A stretch of DNA of 9,480 nucleotides, taken from the NCBI GenBank assembly GCA_934086395.1, contig CAKOIE010000038.1:1-9480 (forward strand), read 5' to 3'. The stretch comes from an uncultured Bacilli bacterium. GTDB lineage: Bacteria > Bacillota_I > Bacilli_A > RF39 > UBA660. Numbering within the stretch: position 1 is the first letter of the stretch; each line of letters starts with the position of its first letter. This document shows, in pieces, positions 6,632 through 9,480 of the stretch. Both the position numbers and the translations under genes were made by a program. The notes beneath the pieces were generated by a model. It did not search any database. It saw only the letters and a program-made list of their open reading frames with translations, and was not told the origin of the DNA.

Positions 6632-7423
6632 CTATTTAAATCTTTCTCTATAACCACATCTTTGGCATAAAGGACTTAATAATTCATGCCTATTAAACCC
6701 ATTTAACATTTCTTGATATTTATTAGAATTAATAATTTCTTCTATTTCTTGCTTAAAAATATTTCCTAATTTATTATCTCCGTTATTATCTAAACAACAA
6801 CTAACAACATCCCCATTAACAAGAATACCAATCTGATCTTTTAAAGCCCTACACGTTCCTTTAGTGCTAATAACAGATATATCCATACTAGGCCAATCAA
6901 ATTCTTTATCAACGCTTAAAAATATATGATCATTTAAGTTATTTCTTAAACTATTTCTATCTATTTTAACATTATAATGTTCATCTAAATAATCAAATAT
7001 TTCATTATTATCTAAATCATTCCATAACCTAAAATTAATATACGTATTCTTAATACCATCACATAACTTAACTATATCTTTTACTTCATTCAAAGAATTA
7101 AAACTATGTAATGAGATATTTATTTGTCTTATTTTATTATTATTTACAACATCTAACTTATCTTTTAATAATCTTCCATTAGTTGTTATATTTACATTTA
7201 TATTATTCTTATTTGCTATTTTAATTATTTCATCTAAATTAGGATGCATTAAAGGCTCTCCTTTAACATGTAAATAAATATGCTTAGTATAACCATTAAT
7301 TTTATTAATAATATTTTCAAATTCAGTAACAGTCATAATCTTCTTATCTCTATCACTTTTAGGACAAAATGAGCAGTTTAAATTACATATATTAGTTATT
7401 TCAACATATATTCTTTTATACAT
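6632..7423 (-). CDS. Radical SAM protein with SPASM/twitch-like C-terminus
   Basis: Radical SAM enzymes use a [4Fe-4S] cluster to split S-adenosylmethionine and start radical chemistry. The cluster motif here is C13-NLN-C17-SF-C20 in the context EITNICNLNCSFC. GEP (55-57) in LHVKGEPLMHP and ITTNGRLL (79-86) fit the SAM site, and NISLHSF (102-108) and FRLWN (131-135) fit the barrel. The tail has C191, C209/C210 in VVSCC, then C253 and C256 in LCQRC. That is enough for one auxiliary cluster but not the seven Cys of a full SPASM domain. The chosen ATG at 7423 (263 aa) lies one base after the upstream stop codon and 7 nt after AGAGGA. An in-frame ATG at 7459 has no such site and would overlap the upstream gene by 35 bases. 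The motifs resemble a widespread uncharacterised Firmicutes group. Substrate unknown; co-transcription with the preceding gene suggests a shared task. Confidence 0.88.
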   Translation of the reverse strand: MYKRIYVEITNICNLNCSFCPKSDRDKKIMTVTEFENIINKINGYTKHIYLHVKGEPLMHPNLDEIIKIANKNNINVNITTNGRLLKDKLDVVNNNKIRQINISLHSFNSLNEVKDIVKLCDGIKNTYINFRLWNDLDNNEIFDYLDEHYNVKIDRNSLRNNLNDHIFLSVDKEFDWPSMDISVISTKGTCRALKDQIGILVNGDVVSCCLDNNGDNKLGNIFKQEIEEIINSNKYQEMLNGFNRHELLSPLCQRCGYRERFK

Positions 7424-7424
7424 G

Positions 7425-9335
7425 TTATATTCCTCTTTGTCTATTTTGGTAATGTTCATCTAGTTCATATAAAGTACCATTTTCCATATAAATATTAAAA
7501 TAATCTTTTCCAATATGTCTATATACTCTTGCTGGCATTTTAGTTCCTTTATTATAATTCTTAGAATTAATAAGCATGATCCCAATGCCTTGGGTTTTGG
7601 CAGTTTTTACATCATTAGCAGTTATTTTATCAACACAATATAATGCGATTCTTTTTAGTTTAGGAATTTTGGAATCTAGATCAGTTTTTTCTTTACCACG
7701 CTCTAATATTAATATTTCATTATATGTTTTTTTATCATATAGTAGTTCATCAGGCATCATTAACTGTTCAACTCGATTTGTTGCGTTATTTGTAAAACTA
7801 AAAGGTTTATAGATAGTAAATGAATCTATTGGAAATATATGAACTATTTGTTCTGGATTTAATTCGTTTGAGTCATAAACATAGGTATTTGAATAATTTA
7901 CATTACCAAACACCGAAATACAACCATTACCAACTAAATAATAAGAATGTCCCACTGGCAAACTATCTTCAGCATTTATATTTGACTTAACAATAGCAAA
8001 AAAAGGATTATCTTCAATGTTATAAACATCTACTCCATATTCATTAGACAATTCTTCATCTTTTAATTTAATTAATTCTTCTTTAACCATTGAATAATCT
8101 TTTATGGCTTTTCTAACTTGTTTTCTAGCAAATGACATGTCGTCATAGAAAATTTCCATCATATTGTGCTGTTTTAATCCATTATGTAATTCGATTTTTT
8201 CTTCTGTTGATAACATATCTATATTTAATATTTGTTGATATAAATAAAGTCTATCCTTAGGAATATCTATATTTCCAGCATAATAAAATTCTAATAATTC
8301 TCTTAAATCATACATAACATTGTAAAAGTTTTCTTCAAAGTGATAATCTATAATGTAGTCTGACTTTTTCTCATCTAATATTTTTTTCATTAAATTAATA
8401 GCTTCTGCAAATTCGTCATTAAATATTAGCATTCTAAGATTATAGTATTCAGTAGGAAATATCTGTATTTCATTAATTAAAATTCTCAATATTAAATGAT
8501 ATTCATTGGATTTAGCATCTAAGTTACTTAATTTATTTACCATATCAAAAATATTTTGGTATTTTTCAGGATAATAAGTATTTAAAATAAATTCTTCTTC
8601 TTTAGTTTTAACATAATCATTTAATTTAGAAGAATCACCACAGTAATTAGCATCATTAATTAAGAATCTGTATTCAAATATATTTAACTCATCCCATAAT
8701 TTTTTAGCAATATCTTTATTTAACAAATCAGACGATAAATAAAAAGGTTCATACTTATCATTTGTATACACAGCTTTATTTCTTTTTTCCATATCTTTAA
8801 ATGATAATTCCTTACCAGCATTAATTATATTTCTAATTGATATATTATGAGATAATAAATCTATATTATATTTTTCTACTATTTTCTTACCAACTGTCAT
8901 TGTACATTTTTTAAACATTTCATATATTAAATCATTAGGATAATCAAATTTATCAATTAATTTTAATTGATAATCTTTATTAAAATAACTAATTAACTGA
9001 CTTATAAAGTCTGCATTTTTATTAATTTCTAAACATCTATTTACAATTAAATCATAAGTTTTTTCATCTAACATAGATAATATTGCATAATAGTTTGAAA
9101 TATTAGTACTTAAAAATAAATCTAAAAATTTCTGATTTTTAAATAAAGTATTAACATATTTAGACCAACTTAAAATGTATGTTATTCTTCCTTCAATATC
9201 ATTATATTGTTTTAAATAATTAACTCCCTCATCATCTAATAATTCAATTATTTCCCCTCTTATATCATTTTCTAAAAAATTTAGAAATTCACCTTTACTT
9301 GAATTAATTATTTTTCTTTTTTTATCACTATCCAT
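7425..9335 (-). CDS. 636-aa protein of unknown function, helical with C-terminal alpha/beta domain
   Basis: I do not recognise a named family. No signal peptide or membrane segment is visible, so the protein is probably cytoplasmic. Residues 1-430 are rich in Leu, Ile, Asn, Lys and Asp with short amphipathic stretches, as in helical-repeat or scaffold proteins. The segment 400-430 (RKQVRKAIKDYSMVKEELIK) is a likely helix linking to the tail. From about 435 the character changes to mixed alpha/beta with clear strands: GHSYYLVGNGCISVFGN (462-478), EQIVHIFPIDSFTIYKPFSF (495-514), MMPDELLYDKKTYNEILILE (526-545), RIALYCVD (562-569) and GIGIMLINSKNY (583-594). The pattern 'LLYDKKTYNEILI ... RIALYCVD ... 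GIGIMLINS' suggests a Rossmann-like or nuclease-like fold, with D529, E530 and E540 as candidate functional residues; this is inference. The start has only a weak site (AGTGAT 8 nt before the ATG). It probably heads an operon with the radical SAM gene and could be its partner or substrate. Confidence 0.85.
   Translation of the reverse strand: MDSDKKRKIINSSKGEFLNFLENDIRGEIIELLDDEGVNYLKQYNDIEGRITYILSWSKYVNTLFKNQKFLDLFLSTNISNYYAILSMLDEKTYDLIVNRCLEINKNADFISQLISYFNKDYQLKLIDKFDYPNDLIYEMFKKCTMTVGKKIVEKYNIDLLSHNISIRNIINAGKELSFKDMEKRNKAVYTNDKYEPFYLSSDLLNKDIAKKLWDELNIFEYRFLINDANYCGDSSKLNDYVKTKEEEFILNTYYPEKYQNIFDMVNKLSNLDAKSNEYHLILRILINEIQIFPTEYYNLRMLIFNDEFAEAINLMKKILDEKKSDYIIDYHFEENFYNVMYDLRELLEFYYAGNIDIPKDRLYLYQQILNIDMLSTEEKIELHNGLKQHNMMEIFYDDMSFARKQVRKAIKDYSMVKEELIKLKDEELSNEYGVDVYNIEDNPFFAIVKSNINAEDSLPVGHSYYLVGNGCISVFGNVNYSNTYVYDSNELNPEQIVHIFPIDSFTIYKPFSFTNNATNRVEQLMMPDELLYDKKTYNEILILERGKEKTDLDSKIPKLKRIALYCVDKITANDVKTAKTQGIGIMLINSKNYNKGTKMPARVYRHIGKDYFNIYMENGTLYELDEHYQNRQRGI
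7431..7436 (-). promoter_or_regulatory. Ribosome binding site deciding the radical SAM start
   Basis: AGAGGA on the minus strand lies 7 nt before the ATG at 7423, inside the last codons of the upstream gene. It settles the start at 7423 over the in-frame ATG at 7459, which is preceded by CTTTATATGAACTAG with no Shine-Dalgarno match. The junction reads TAACATG, consistent with translational coupling. Confidence 0.8.
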
Positions 9336-9360
9336 ATATTTATATCACTATCCTAACTCT

Positions 9361-9389
9361 AATATATCACATAATAAATTTTTATTCCA
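9361..9389 (-). promoter_or_regulatory. Extended -10 promoter of the 636-aa gene operon
   Basis: Minus-strand TGATATATT gives an extended -10 with hexamer TATATT (9361-9366). The -35 at 9384-9389 (TGGAAT, spacer 17) is poor. Transcription would start near 9354, leaving about 19 nt of leader. An overlapping alternative is TTGTTA (9395-9400), 18 bp, TATTAT (9371-9376). No other gene precedes within the window, so some promoter is expected here. Confidence 0.4.
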
Positions 9390-9420
9390 TTTTATAACAA
9401 AACATGTTAATCCTTTTTAG

Positions 9421-9455
9421 AAATTATACCTTATCATTAGTTAAAATTATACCTT
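9421..9455. repeat. Duplicated 12-mer containing TATAAT
   Basis: AAATTATACCTT occurs at 9421-9432 and again at 9444-9455, start to start 23 bp. On the minus strand each reads AAGGTATAATTT and contains the perfect -10 hexamer TATAAT, but neither has a -35-like box 16-18 bp upstream. They lie about 70-100 bp behind the proposed promoter of the 636-aa gene. They could be operator sites or remnants of an alternative promoter. The remaining sequence to the window edge holds no open frame of note. Confidence 0.5.
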
Positions 9456-9480
9456 TACCATAGTAAAATATATCTTATAA

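Noticed and set aside
7424..7459. Longer radical SAM protein starting at 7459
   Set aside because: It would add 12 residues, overlap the upstream gene by 35 bases and lacks a Shine-Dalgarno site. The ATG at 7423 has AGAGGA at 7 nt and starts just before the conserved core.
7576..7812. Plus-strand open frame opposite the 636-aa gene
   Set aside because: Antisense to a long well-formed gene, and low-complexity hydrophobic/serine content.

Overview
The window comes from a very AT-rich, low-GC Gram-positive-type genome. All six genes lie on the minus strand and are separated by short gaps. Protein character (rnc next to smc, AGAGGA and GGTGAT Shine-Dalgarno sites, sigma-A-like promoters) points to the Bacilli/Mollicutes side of the Firmicutes, for example an uncultured gut Bacilli lineage. 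The standard genetic code fits: the tryptophan codons I checked (in Smc and the C39 protein) are TGG, no gene has an in-frame TGA, and rnc ends in TGA. The taxonomic placement is an inference from gene content and composition.

Layout in the direction of transcription, from high to low coordinates. (a) 9480-9336: leader region with a 12-bp direct repeat carrying TATAAT twice and an extended -10 promoter. (b) 9335-6632: a probable two-gene operon. It holds a 636-aa protein of unknown function, mostly helical with a C-terminal alpha/beta domain, followed one base later by a 263-aa radical SAM protein with a SPASM/twitch-like tail. (c) 6610-6475: three perfect 28-bp direct repeats on a 33-bp period that run up to the -35 box of a good sigma-A promoter. 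(d) 6474-5155: an AAA_14/DUF4143-type ATPase whose nuclease-like tail has lost an acidic residue, with its own terminator. (e) 5060-3729: a membrane-anchored extracellular C39-type cysteine protease with Ig-like modules, with its own promoter and terminator. (f) 3627-50: rnc and smc, joined by an ATGA overlap and driven by a promoter just upstream of rnc.

rnc-smc is core chromosome machinery (RNA processing and chromosome condensation). The other four genes are accessory-like and sit where plsX-acpP often precede rnc in other Firmicutes. The usual downstream neighbour ftsY is not reached, because only 49 bases follow smc.

The items most worth a second look are the phased repeat array at the ATPase promoter, the unknown protein paired with a radical SAM enzyme, and an Smc about 200 residues shorter than usual. 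I see no CRISPR array, tRNA, rRNA or insertion sequence. No gene-free stretch exceeds 300 bases.
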